Assembly: GCA_964230805.1 (NCBI GenBank)
Contig: CAXRIA010000004.1
Location: 1 to 45,520 of the forward strand
Direction of reading: 5' to 3'
DNA: 45,520 bases
Source of the DNA: Flavicella sp964230805
GTDB lineage: Bacteria; Bacteroidota; Bacteroidia; Flavobacteriales; Flavobacteriaceae
The position numbers and the translations under genes are program-made. How positions within the stretch are numbered: the stretch's first letter is position 1; every line of letters begins with the position of its first letter. Below, one piece after another: positions 25,029-32,776 of the stretch. Below the pieces are notes generated by a model that saw only the letters and a program-made list of their open reading frames with translations, had not been told where the DNA came from and did no database searches.

Positions 25029-25058
25029 CAAAAATACCAAAATTTGGTATCAACTCAA
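25029..25058 (-). promoter_or_regulatory. parDE promoter with overlapping palindromic operator
   Basis: On the minus strand TTG (25058-25056) and TATTTTTG (25036-25029) are exactly 19 bp apart. A perfect 17-bp palindrome, ATACCAAA-A-TTTGGTAT at 25034-25050, covers the spacer and the start of the -7 element. Binding of ParD there would block the promoter, the usual autoregulation of such pairs. Confidence 0.85.
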
Positions 25059-25084
25059 AGTTTTGTTTGGTTTTTAATAAAAGA

Positions 25085-25201
25085 CAACGGTCTCGTATAA
25101 TCGTCAGTTATGATTAATATGCGTTAATTTTCGATTTAGCACTAGCTAACGGATTCGGAATTAGTCAAATCCGCAGTAATTGGGGTTATTCATTGTTGTG
25201 T
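25085..25201 (-). repeat. Cassette-border element D
   Basis: The plus-strand ends CAACGGTCT (25085-25093) and CATTGTTG (25191-25198) are the same as in element C, and GTTGTGT (25195-25201) is one base from the attC core. Inside, GGATT and AATCC at about 25151-25172 form a stem. The right end lies 11 bp from the stop codon of the decayed gene at 25213. Confidence 0.6.
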
Positions 25202-25212
25202 GCAGTACTTTT

Positions 25213-25464
25213 TTATTCAGTTTCATTGTCAAAATCCATTTTCGTCTGGTTTCTTAACTCTCTGTTCCTTTTCTTTCGTTTAGTCTCTATTCTTTTCGAG
25301 TCTTCAAACACATCAGTAACGTTAAATATTGATATCGTTCCAATTTCAATCTCTCCATCGTCATTCATTTTTTGCTCAAACTCAATATCGGCTATTATAC
25401 TTGTTCCATTTGAAAAACTAATTTCTTTATTAATTACAGATGTTGAAAAAATCTCCTCTTTTAT
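25213..25464 (-). pseudogene. Remnant of a cassette gene lacking its start
   Basis: The minus strand has 83 sense codons with normal composition (reading IADIEFEQKMNDDGEIEIG, then a basic stretch and a stop at 25213). The frame opens after a stop codon with no start; the first ATG is inside, at MNDDGE. No recognisable family. It lies just beyond element D, like the cargo of a fifth cassette whose 5' part was lost. The plus strand is also open here, but its product is Ser/Phe-rich and looks like an antisense shadow. Confidence 0.35.
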
Positions 25465-25610
25465 TTAAACATCGAAGAACTAAATATTCCCAAACATGTT
25501 TTATTGTCCAGACTCCAAAAAAATTGTACTGAAAAAACTCTCGACTTTGATACCTTATTCTATATTGTATTTGTTATTTCCCTTGGAGCTCAAATAAATC
25601 CATCGGAATC

Positions 25611-27845
25611 TCATTGAGCGATTCTTACCTTGATCGACTTGCTCGCAGGGGTATTGCTTTGCCTTGCGGTTTCCGATATGGGAATCAAAGGATTGCATTC
25701 GGGGAAATAGGTAGCCACACACCCTTGCGGAATGTCATAAGGAACCATAGTAAAGTCCTTCACCTCTCTCCTTTTGTTGTGGTACTCATTGTATATTGTC
25801 ACGGTCGAATTCAAATCCAAGCCCAAGTGTTTGATGTCCATCGCATTCATCAACACCACTTTTCGAATGCCATAAATTCCACGATAGCGATCGTCCAAAC
25901 CGTAAATGGTGGTGTTGAACTGATCATGACTTCGAATGGTCATCATTAGCAATTCCCCTTGTTCGAGCTGATGATTTGAGAGTGCATTTGTGGTAAAACG
26001 TGCTTTCCCTATAGCATTGGTAAAAACCCCCTCTCTGGGACCGTTTGGCAACTCAAAAATCTTTTCGTTTTTTAATTTTTCGTTAAACGACTCAAATCCT
26101 TTGATCGATTTTGAAATCAAGTCACGAATGCGATCGTAATTGTCAATCAAACCAGTCCAATCAACAATTTTATCTCCAACGGTTTTCGCGGCGATCTGGG
26201 CTATGATATGTGGTTCACTCAATAGAAATTTGGATCTAGGAGCCATATTTCCGCGGGTACTATGAACAATCCCCATGGAATTTTCCACCGTTAATTTTTG
26301 TTCTCCTGACGCCTCCACAATCCGATCGGTTCGTCCCAAACAAGGCAAAATCAACCCTATTTCTCCGTGATGCAGGTGCGAACGATTTAATTTTGTAGAA
26401 ACGTGCACTGTCATCTGACAGTTTTCCATGGCTTTCGCTGTAAAGTTCGTATCCGGAGCCGCTGCCAAAAAATTACCTCCCATCGACATGAAAATTTTGC
26501 CCTTCTCCTTATGCATCAACTGAATCGCCTCTACAACATCTACCCCCTGGTTTTTTGGAGGTGTAAAATGAAATGTATCGGCCAAGGTATCTAAAAATTC
26601 TTGACTTGGTTTTTCGTGAATTCCCATGGTGCGATCTCCTTGCACATTGCTGTGCCCTCGAACGGGACAAGTTCCTGCTCCTGGTTTTCCGATACTGCCT
26701 TTTAACAACAACAAATTCACAATTTCTTGAATGGCATCTACTCCATTCACATGCTGTGTGAGTCCCATGGCCCAGCAAGCGATGATCTTTTTGCGGGAGG
26801 CCAGGAGCTCAACAAATTGGGTTATTTCGGAAACTTGCAATCCGGTTCGCTCTATCAATTCCTCCGAATGTACCTTGTCAATCTCTCTTTGAAACTCTTG
26901 AAAACCTTCTGTTTTGTTTTCGATAAAATCGTGATCCAAAACATCTGGATTCTTCACTGACAACGCTAGCAAATCTTTGAGCACTATTTTCAACAAAGAA
27001 ACATCTTCATTGATTTTTATTTGCAAATAGAGGTCTGCAATGGCAACCCCCTTCCCCAGAACGCCAGTCACTTTTTGAGGATTTTTAAAACGAAGCAATC
27101 CTGCCTCTTTTAGCGGATTTATGACCACTACTTTTGCCCCGTTTGCTTTTGCTTTTTCCAAGGCAGACAACATTCGTGGGTGATTTGTTCCTGGATTCTG
27201 ACCAAAAATCAAGATGAGTTCGGACTCATAAAAATCCTCTAATTTCACCGTTCCTTTTCCAATACCCAAGGTATGATTCAATGCCACGCCACTTGATTCA
27301 TGACACATATTTGAGCAATCGGGCAAATTGTTGGTTCCAAAAATTCGCACAAACAACTGGTATAAAAAAGCCGCCTCATTACTTGTTCTACCCGAAGTGT
27401 AAAAAATGGCATCGTCAGGTTTTGGAAGAGATTTCAATTCCGCTGCTACCAAATCAAACACCTTTTCCCAACCAATCGGGCTGTAATGGGTTTCCCCTTT
27501 GCGAATGCACATGGGTTGCATCAATCGACCCTGCTGGCCAAGTTGAAAGTCTGTTTGCGTTTTAAGGGTTGCCACCGAATGCTTGGAAAAAAAATCAGCA
27601 TCGCAATCGGCCTTCATGGCCTCTTCAGCGATGGCTTTGGCTCCATTTTCACAATATTCTCCTAGGCTGGAACGCTTTTTAGGATCGGGCCATGCACATC
27701 CCGGGCAATCTGTTCCTTCTTTCTGATTCAAATTTTTGAGAAGCTGAAACACTTTCAAAGAGGAACCGATGCGTCGGGTCATTTTTAACGCATGAAAGAT
27801 TCCCTTGGCTCCTGCAGCACTTTTCGCTTGGTTGGTCAGTTTCAT
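25611..27845 (-). CDS. FdhF/YdeP family molybdopterin oxidoreductase
   Basis: This 744-residue molybdoprotein of the FdhF/YdeP group has the N-terminal iron-sulfur motif DCPGCAWPDP (Cys47, Cys50) with Cys65, then FYTSGRTSNEAAFLYQLF. DCSNMCHESSG supplies Cys181, which aligns by eye with the molybdenum-ligand selenocysteine of formate dehydrogenase H. CPVRGHSNVQGDRTMG and the C-terminal pterin domain (MMTIRSHDQFNTTIYGLDDRYRG) follow. YdeP-type enzymes are linked to acid stress; formate oxidation is not assured. No partner subunits or molybdenum-cofactor genes are in the window. A TATCTTTG -7 element lies upstream at 27875-27868. Confidence 0.9.
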   Translation of the reverse strand: MKLTNQAKSAAGAKGIFHALKMTRRIGSSLKVFQLLKNLNQKEGTDCPGCAWPDPKKRSSLGEYCENGAKAIAEEAMKADCDADFFSKHSVATLKTQTDFQLGQQGRLMQPMCIRKGETHYSPIGWEKVFDLVAAELKSLPKPDDAIFYTSGRTSNEAAFLYQLFVRIFGTNNLPDCSNMCHESSGVALNHTLGIGKGTVKLEDFYESELILIFGQNPGTNHPRMLSALEKAKANGAKVVVINPLKEAGLLRFKNPQKVTGVLGKGVAIADLYLQIKINEDVSLLKIVLKDLLALSVKNPDVLDHDFIENKTEGFQEFQREIDKVHSEELIERTGLQVSEITQFVELLASRKKIIACWAMGLTQHVNGVDAIQEIVNLLLLKGSIGKPGAGTCPVRGHSNVQGDRTMGIHEKPSQEFLDTLADTFHFTPPKNQGVDVVEAIQLMHKEKGKIFMSMGGNFLAAAPDTNFTAKAMENCQMTVHVSTKLNRSHLHHGEIGLILPCLGRTDRIVEASGEQKLTVENSMGIVHSTRGNMAPRSKFLLSEPHIIAQIAAKTVGDKIVDWTGLIDNYDRIRDLISKSIKGFESFNEKLKNEKIFELPNGPREGVFTNAIGKARFTTNALSNHQLEQGELLMMTIRSHDQFNTTIYGLDDRYRGIYGIRKVVLMNAMDIKHLGLDLNSTVTIYNEYHNKRREVKDFTMVPYDIPQGCVATYFPECNPLIPISETARQSNTPASKSIKVRIAQ

Positions 27846-27867
27846 AAAATAATCAAGTGATGGATTT

Positions 27868-27875
27868 CAAAGATA
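27868..27875 (-). promoter_or_regulatory. Putative promoter of the molybdoprotein gene
   Basis: The minus strand reads TATCTTTG (27875-27868), a full TANNTTTG match, 22 bp before the start codon. A TTG at -33 is not evident. Confidence 0.55.
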
Positions 27876-28070
27876 CTACATGCATCTGTAAATTACTGGA
27901 ATTCTAACCACAAATGAATCCCTACGCGAGCAAATTTCTCTTATTGAACGGCTACAGCACAAAACAAAAATAATTTCATAATCCTAAAATAAGTACCCTA
28001 TTCTAGGATTTTCACATTTTACTATTGAAAATATTATGTTTTTAAAAGAAGGGTGTTGCAATGATTTTCT

Positions 28071-28078
28071 TAATTTTG
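28071..28078 (+). promoter_or_regulatory. Putative lpdA promoter
   Basis: TAATTTTG at 28071-28078 matches the TANNTTTG consensus, 28 bp before the lpdA start; the -33 box is unclear. Confidence 0.5.
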
Positions 28079-28106
28079 TCATCATAATTTTATAAGATCG
28101 TAAACT

Positions 28107-29510
28107 ATGAGTAAGTATGATGTTGCCGTGATTGGATCAGGTCCAGGAGGCTATGTTGCCGCCATTCGTTGTGCACAATTGGGATTGAAAACAGCAATCA
28201 TTGAAAAGTATAGCACCTTAGGAGGTACTTGTTTGAACGTAGGTTGTATTCCTTCGAAAGCGTTGTTAGATTCTTCACATCATTACTATGATGCCAAAAA
28301 ACATTTCGAAAAACACGGAATTGGTGTCACTGGACTCAGCTTGGATTTTGAAAAAATGATTGCTCGAAAAGGAGAAGTTGTTAATCAAACTTCCGGAGGA
28401 ATCAATTATTTGATGGACAAAAACAATATCGATCTCTATGAAGGTACAGGTACCTTTTTTGACACAACTCACATCAACATCTCGAAATCAGATGGTTCGG
28501 TCGAAAAAATTGAAGCCGCAAAAACCATTATCGCGACAGGGTCAAAGCCCGGATCGCTTCCTTTTATAAAGCTTGACAAAGAAAGAATCATTACCTCAAC
28601 TGAGGCATTGAGTTTAAAAGAGGTTCCCAAACATTTAATTATCATTGGTGGGGGTGTCATCGGACTTGAATTGGGGCAAGTATACGCTCGTTTAGGAGCT
28701 CAGGTATCGGTCATTGAATACATGCCTAAAATTATTCCTGGTATGGATGGCATGCTTTCTAAGGAATTACAAAAATCACTGAAAAAACAGGGACTTAAAT
28801 TTTACACAAGTCACAAAGTAACTTCCGTAACCAACACTGGCGAGGAGGTCATTGTAACTGCAGAGGACAAAAAGGGAAATGCTGTAGAATTTAAGGGGGA
28901 TTATTCCTTGGTATCTGTGGGAAGAAGACCCTATACGGAAGGACTTGGTTTGAATGCGATTGGCGTCAAAGTCACCAAAGGTGGACAAATTGAAACTAAC
29001 GAACATTTGCAAACCAACATCTCCAACATTTATGCTATTGGCGATGTCGTAAAAGGAGCAATGTTAGCTCACAAAGCCGAAGAAGAAGGAACACTTGTTG
29101 CAGAAATCATCGCCGGTGAAAAACCGCATATCAATTACAATCTAATTCCCGGTGTCGTATACACTTGGCCAGAAGTGGCAGCGGTAGGTAAAACGGAAGA
29201 ACAATTAAAAGAAGAAGGAATTGCCTACAAATCTGGGAGTTTCTCAATGCGTGCATTGGGTAGAGCAAGAGCGAGTATGGACATTGATGGACAGGTGAAG
29301 GTATTGGCAGATGCCACTACAGATGAAATACTTGGTGTACACATGATTGGTGCAAGAGCTGCCGACATGATTGCCGAAGCGGTTGTTGCGATGGAGTTTA
29401 GAGCCTCAGCAGAAGACGTTTCTCGCATGTCACATGCACATCCAACATATACAGAGGCTATTAAGGAAGCCTGTCTTGCCGCTACTGCGGATCGAGCACT
29501 GCACTCTTAA
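28107..29510 (+). CDS. lpdA: Dihydrolipoyl dehydrogenase
   Basis: The E3 flavoprotein reoxidises dihydrolipoamide in 2-oxoacid dehydrogenase complexes or the glycine cleavage system. The 467 residues show the FAD motif VIGSGPGGYVAAIRCAQLG, the redox disulfide GGTCLNVGCIPSKALL (Cys42, Cys47), the NAD motif LIIIGGGVIGLELG, and the C-terminal SHAHPTYTE with the catalytic His. It stands alone, far from pdh or odh genes. It is divergent from the molybdoprotein gene; a small CDGSH protein follows 48 bp later on the same strand. Confidence 0.95.
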   Translation: MSKYDVAVIGSGPGGYVAAIRCAQLGLKTAIIEKYSTLGGTCLNVGCIPSKALLDSSHHYYDAKKHFEKHGIGVTGLSLDFEKMIARKGEVVNQTSGGINYLMDKNNIDLYEGTGTFFDTTHINISKSDGSVEKIEAAKTIIATGSKPGSLPFIKLDKERIITSTEALSLKEVPKHLIIIGGGVIGLELGQVYARLGAQVSVIEYMPKIIPGMDGMLSKELQKSLKKQGLKFYTSHKVTSVTNTGEEVIVTAEDKKGNAVEFKGDYSLVSVGRRPYTEGLGLNAIGVKVTKGGQIETNEHLQTNISNIYAIGDVVKGAMLAHKAEEEGTLVAEIIAGEKPHINYNLIPGVVYTWPEVAAVGKTEEQLKEEGIAYKSGSFSMRALGRARASMDIDGQVKVLADATTDEILGVHMIGARAADMIAEAVVAMEFRASAEDVSRMSHAHPTYTEAIKEACLAATADRALHS

Positions 29511-29558
29511 TATTGAAATAAATAATCTGGCCCTTTGAGGCCTAAATCGTTAAGATGT

Positions 29559-29786
29559 ATGGAAAAACCAATCCCTACTCCGAAGGCTTGTTTGTTAAGC
29601 AAAGACAAAGCTTACGCTTATTGTACTTGTAAAAAATCAAAAGATATGCCTTTTTGCGATGGAACGCACAGAGCGCTTAAAGAAGACATTGCCCCTCTAT
29701 TGTTCAAAGTTCCGGAGGACACGAAAGCCTTCTTGTGTACCTGTGGAAACAGCCAAAACAAACCCTATTGTGACGGTTCTCATTAA
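29559..29786 (+). CDS. CDGSH iron-sulfur protein with two cluster motifs
   Basis: The 75-residue protein is essentially two CDGSH motifs. The first is CTCKKSKDMPFCDGTH and the second CTCGNSQNKPYCDGSH, both with the C-x-C-x8-P-x-C-D-G-x-H pattern that binds a [2Fe-2S] cluster through three Cys and one His. The start is ATG 29559 (MEKPIPTPK); the frame is open to a TTG at 29535, which I reject. The second motif is the last thing before the stop. Its physiological partner is unknown; the preceding lpdA gene may be co-transcribed. Confidence 0.9.
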   Translation: MEKPIPTPKACLLSKDKAYAYCTCKKSKDMPFCDGTHRALKEDIAPLLFKVPEDTKAFLCTCGNSQNKPYCDGSH

Positions 29787-29868
29787 AAAAGGTGGCCTTG
29801 CATTCGAAAAAACGTCCCCTACCCCTAAAGAATTAATTTTCTCGTGATTGCATTCACAGCCACCTTTT
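29787..29868 (+). terminator. Long hairpin after the CDGSH gene
   Basis: AAAAGGTGGC at 29787-29796 pairs perfectly with GCCACCTTTT at 29859-29868 over a 62-nt loop. Two copies of TTGCATTC (29798-29805 and 29848-29855) lie just inside the stem as a direct repeat. It begins right after the stop codon and probably terminates the transcript; the long loop makes this less certain. Confidence 0.5.
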
Positions 29869-29894
29869 CATAAAATCTAAAACATTATCTGAGG

Positions 29895-29970
29895 AACAGA
29901 CTCAAACCTTTTTGTAAAGATATTCTCCCTAAAAAATATGCTTTCACTATAATTTCGTTAGGAGTCTGTT
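29895..29970. repeat. 76-bp segment with 9-bp terminal inverted repeats
   Basis: AACAGACTC at 29895-29903 and GAGTCTGTT at 29962-29970 are perfect inverted repeats; CTCCCTAA and TTAGGAG inside pair with one bulge. The size and ends recall a small non-autonomous insertion, though a plain hairpin is equally possible. Confidence 0.35.
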
Positions 29971-30056
29971 TTTATCCTCAAGATACCAATTCCCTTTTCA
30001 CAAAAATTATCTACTACAAATGTAGCGGACTCGGTTGTTCCAATAAAATATTAGTT

Positions 30057-30090
30057 GTCTCATCACAAGAAATGAGACTATTTTTATTTT
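30057..30090 (+). terminator. Intrinsic terminator
   Basis: GTCTCAT at 30057-30063 pairs with ATGAGAC at 30072-30078, followed by a T-rich tail. It lies between the plus-strand CDGSH gene and the convergent AraC gene. Together with the two preceding hairpins it fills the 29787-30168 gap, which has no gene. Confidence 0.65.
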
Positions 30091-30168
30091 TAAAACGCTT
30101 TACATCAGGTGTTTATTTTTAACAATAAGACGCTAAACAACTCTTATTGAGACACAAAATAAGACGAA

Positions 30169-31284
30169 TTATACTTTTGAGACATAGTCACTAGGTGTTC
30201 TCCTAGTTACTTTTTTAAAAACTCTGTAAAAAGAGGCCCTACTATTAAAACCAGACTCCAAACCAATGCCTTCCATTGTCAATCTTTTTGAATTATTCGT
30301 CAGTTTCTTTTTTGCTTCTTCTACCCGGAGTTCATTGATTAAAGTCAAGAATGATTTATTGAGTTCTTTATTGATAAATGCAGATAAAGTTCGGTGATTG
30401 GAATTGAGTTCTTTCGCCAAGTCAAAAATGGTAATCGCTGGGTTCAAGTACAACTTTCCTTGCTTTAGTACCCTGTTTATCTTCTCCACTGATAAATCAT
30501 GATTTTCGACAACCTCTGGGCTACAAGCTACTTTTTTAAGCAATTTCATATCGTTCAAATAAGATTGATAGCCTTGCTTGTCAAACAACGCTTTTTGTTC
30601 CAATGTGAAAAACAAAAGAATACTAAAGGCAATCATGGCTTTGGACGGAAAAAGAAGGAATTGAATTTGATTGGTGGGAAGCACAAACAACAAAATTGTG
30701 AAAACCAAATTCAACACCCAAACAAATGAAATAAATTTAACGGCAAAATCATTCCTTGTTCTACTTCTGGTAGAAAACACATTTTTCAATACGGTTCTTA
30801 TTCTTACAACCTGTATCCATAGAACCGAAAAATACAATTGTTGCAAAGCATCACGTGAACAATAAAAGTGAAACATCTGTTCTGGAAAACTCGACTCACT
30901 TTGCAAATCAACAATGTATTTTTCCTTTGCTACTTCTGAGAAAGTCAAGTAAGAATACCCTTGAAACAAGACATACAATAATAGGAAGGCACTCAACAAA
31001 AACAAAGGGTTCCAAATTTGAATCTTATTCCCAGATATCAAATTGATGTAATAGTATATGATCGGTGCTAGCAAAACACTGGCTCCTTGACTTATAAAAA
31101 AGAACGCAGAAAAAGCGGGGGGTAGAAAATCAAGCAATACCAGACTATTTCCCCATAGAATCAGACCTAGAAGAAACAACAAGAGCGACAACAATTTGTT
31201 AAATAAATTGTCATTGCTATGCTTGTAAATAAACCAGGAAAAAAGTACTGTTTGGAAAGCACCGATTGTGTTGATGTAAATCAT
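30169..31284 (-). CDS. Membrane-anchored AraC family regulator
   Basis: The 371-residue protein has six or seven hydrophobic helices in the first 230 residues and a C-terminal AraC-type double helix-turn-helix (ITIFDLAKELNSNHRTLSAFINKELNKSF and GIGLESGFNSRASFYRVFKKVTRRTPSDYV). This layout of a membrane sensor joined to an AraC DNA-binding domain is common in Bacteroidota. The signal and target are unknown. It is transcribed in the same direction as the arginine operon but 110 bp after argH, with no sign of co-transcription. Confidence 0.87.
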   Translation of the reverse strand: MIYINTIGAFQTVLFSWFIYKHSNDNLFNKLLSLLLFLLGLILWGNSLVLLDFLPPAFSAFFFISQGASVLLAPIIYYYINLISGNKIQIWNPLFLLSAFLLLYVLFQGYSYLTFSEVAKEKYIVDLQSESSFPEQMFHFYCSRDALQQLYFSVLWIQVVRIRTVLKNVFSTRSRTRNDFAVKFISFVWVLNLVFTILLFVLPTNQIQFLLFPSKAMIAFSILLFFTLEQKALFDKQGYQSYLNDMKLLKKVACSPEVVENHDLSVEKINRVLKQGKLYLNPAITIFDLAKELNSNHRTLSAFINKELNKSFLTLINELRVEEAKKKLTNNSKRLTMEGIGLESGFNSRASFYRVFKKVTRRTPSDYVSKV

Positions 31285-31393
31285 TTCATTTCAGATTTTA
31301 TAAATCTATAAACGAAAAAAATAATCATAATTCAACAAAATTGTTTGCCGTTTATAACAGCAAACCGCCCAGTTATTCCTTCGAAAAAAGAAA

Positions 31394-32677
31394 TTAAGAA
31401 AACAGAGATTTCATTTTGGCTTTGATCTTGTCCAATCCTAGATTCCCAACGGACCCGATATGTGTATGATTTACTGTCAAATCTGGTTTGAACATCCCTT
31501 TTTCAATTTTCTCTCCTACAATTTTGTAGGCGTCTCGAAAAGGAGTCCCTGATTGGACCATGGCATTTACTTCTTCCACACTAAAAATGTATTTGTACTT
31601 CTCGTCAGATACAATATTTTCAGTAATCACAATATTTTCCAAAGAGAAAACCATCATGTCTAAGCAGGATTTCAACGTAGATACCGAGGGAATCAAACCT
31701 TCTTTTACCAATTGTAAATCACGGTGATACCCGCTTGGCAAATTGTTGGTAATCAATGTCAATTCATAAGGCAAGGCTTGTAGTTTGTTGCACTTTCCAC
31801 GTATCAGTTCGAATACATCTGGATTCTTTTTGTGAGGCATTATACTCGATCCTGTTGTCAGCTCGTCAGGAAAAGAAACAAAACCGAAATTCTGACTCAT
31901 ATACAAACAAATATCCATACTCATTTTTGAGAGTGTGGCGGCCAAACTTGCCATGGCAAATGAAATCGATTTTTCTAATTTTCCACGTCCCATTTGGGCG
32001 GCTACTGAATTGACTTTCAATGTGTCAAAACCAAGCAATCTTGTGGTCATTTCTCTATCAATAGGAAAAGAACTTCCATAACCTGCCGCAGATCCTAGTG
32101 GATTTTGGTCGGCAATTTTGTAAGCGGCTTCTAAAAAATAGACGTCGTCAATAAGACTTTCCGCATAAGCAGAAAACCACATTCCAAAGGAAGAGGGCAT
32201 TGCTACTTGAAGATGCGTGTACCCTGGCAACAAATGATTTTTGTATTTGTCGGCAAGCTTCATCAACAAATCAAACAATTTTTTTGCCCATTCTTTCAGC
32301 TCTAAGATCGCATCCTTAGCGTACAAATGAACATCGAGAAGTACTTGATCATTTCGAGAACGAGCGGTGTGAATTTTTTTTCCGGCATCTCCCAACTTTT
32401 CTGTCAACAACCACTCTACTTTTGAATGTACATCTTCAAAAGTATCTTCAATGGTAAAGGACCCGTCCTCCACTGTTTTTAAAATGACATTCAGTTCGGC
32501 AACCAACCCCTCCAACTCCTCGTCGGAAATCGTACCGATAGAATGCAACATTTTGCTTTGAGCTATGTTACCCAGCACATCATATTTTGCCAACTGCAAA
32601 TCCAATTCTCGATCGTTGCCAACGGTAAACAAATCAATTTTTTTATCGGTGGCATAGCCTTTGTCCCAAAGTTTCAT
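31394..32677 (-). CDS. argH: Argininosuccinate lyase
   Basis: ArgH splits argininosuccinate into arginine and fumarate, the last step of the pathway. The 427-residue protein shows the fumarase/aspartase superfamily signature GSSIMPHKKNPDVFELIRGK, a TARSRNDQ segment near residue 107 and YTHLQ with the catalytic-region His. It is the last gene of the eight-gene arginine operon. A TATCTTTG -7 element at 32731-32724 may give it an additional promoter. Confidence 0.96.
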   Translation of the reverse strand: MKLWDKGYATDKKIDLFTVGNDRELDLQLAKYDVLGNIAQSKMLHSIGTISDEELEGLVAELNVILKTVEDGSFTIEDTFEDVHSKVEWLLTEKLGDAGKKIHTARSRNDQVLLDVHLYAKDAILELKEWAKKLFDLLMKLADKYKNHLLPGYTHLQVAMPSSFGMWFSAYAESLIDDVYFLEAAYKIADQNPLGSAAGYGSSFPIDREMTTRLLGFDTLKVNSVAAQMGRGKLEKSISFAMASLAATLSKMSMDICLYMSQNFGFVSFPDELTTGSSIMPHKKNPDVFELIRGKCNKLQALPYELTLITNNLPSGYHRDLQLVKEGLIPSVSTLKSCLDMMVFSLENIVITENIVSDEKYKYIFSVEEVNAMVQSGTPFRDAYKIVGEKIEKGMFKPDLTVNHTHIGSVGNLGLDKIKAKMKSLFS

Positions 32678-32723
32678 GTTTTCCTATTTTTCTGTTTTGT
32701 ATGCTCTCTTCTATTTTGAAAAT

Positions 32724-32731
32724 CAAAGATA
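32724..32731 (-). promoter_or_regulatory. Possible internal promoter before argH
   Basis: The minus strand reads TATCTTTG, a full -7 consensus, 46 bp before the argH start. TTG lies 16 bp upstream, shorter than the ideal 19. Confidence 0.4.
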
Positions 32732-32776
32732 GTATTTATTTATAGCTCAAAGAAGTTTCTTGAAAAAGGCTTTTTG

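Noticed and set aside
21183..25201. Calling all border elements classical attC sites
   Set aside because: Only element C matches the GTTRRRY core exactly; A, B and D deviate, and no integrase gene is seen, so only attC-like is claimed.
25193..25468. Plus-strand open frame of 91 codons
   Set aside because: The product is Ser/Phe/Ile-rich without family resemblance, and the opposite strand reads a more protein-like sequence with correct spacing to element D.
31293..31307. AGATTT / AAATCT palindrome before the AraC gene as an operator
   Set aside because: Short and AT-only apart from two positions; such palindromes are frequent by chance in this DNA.
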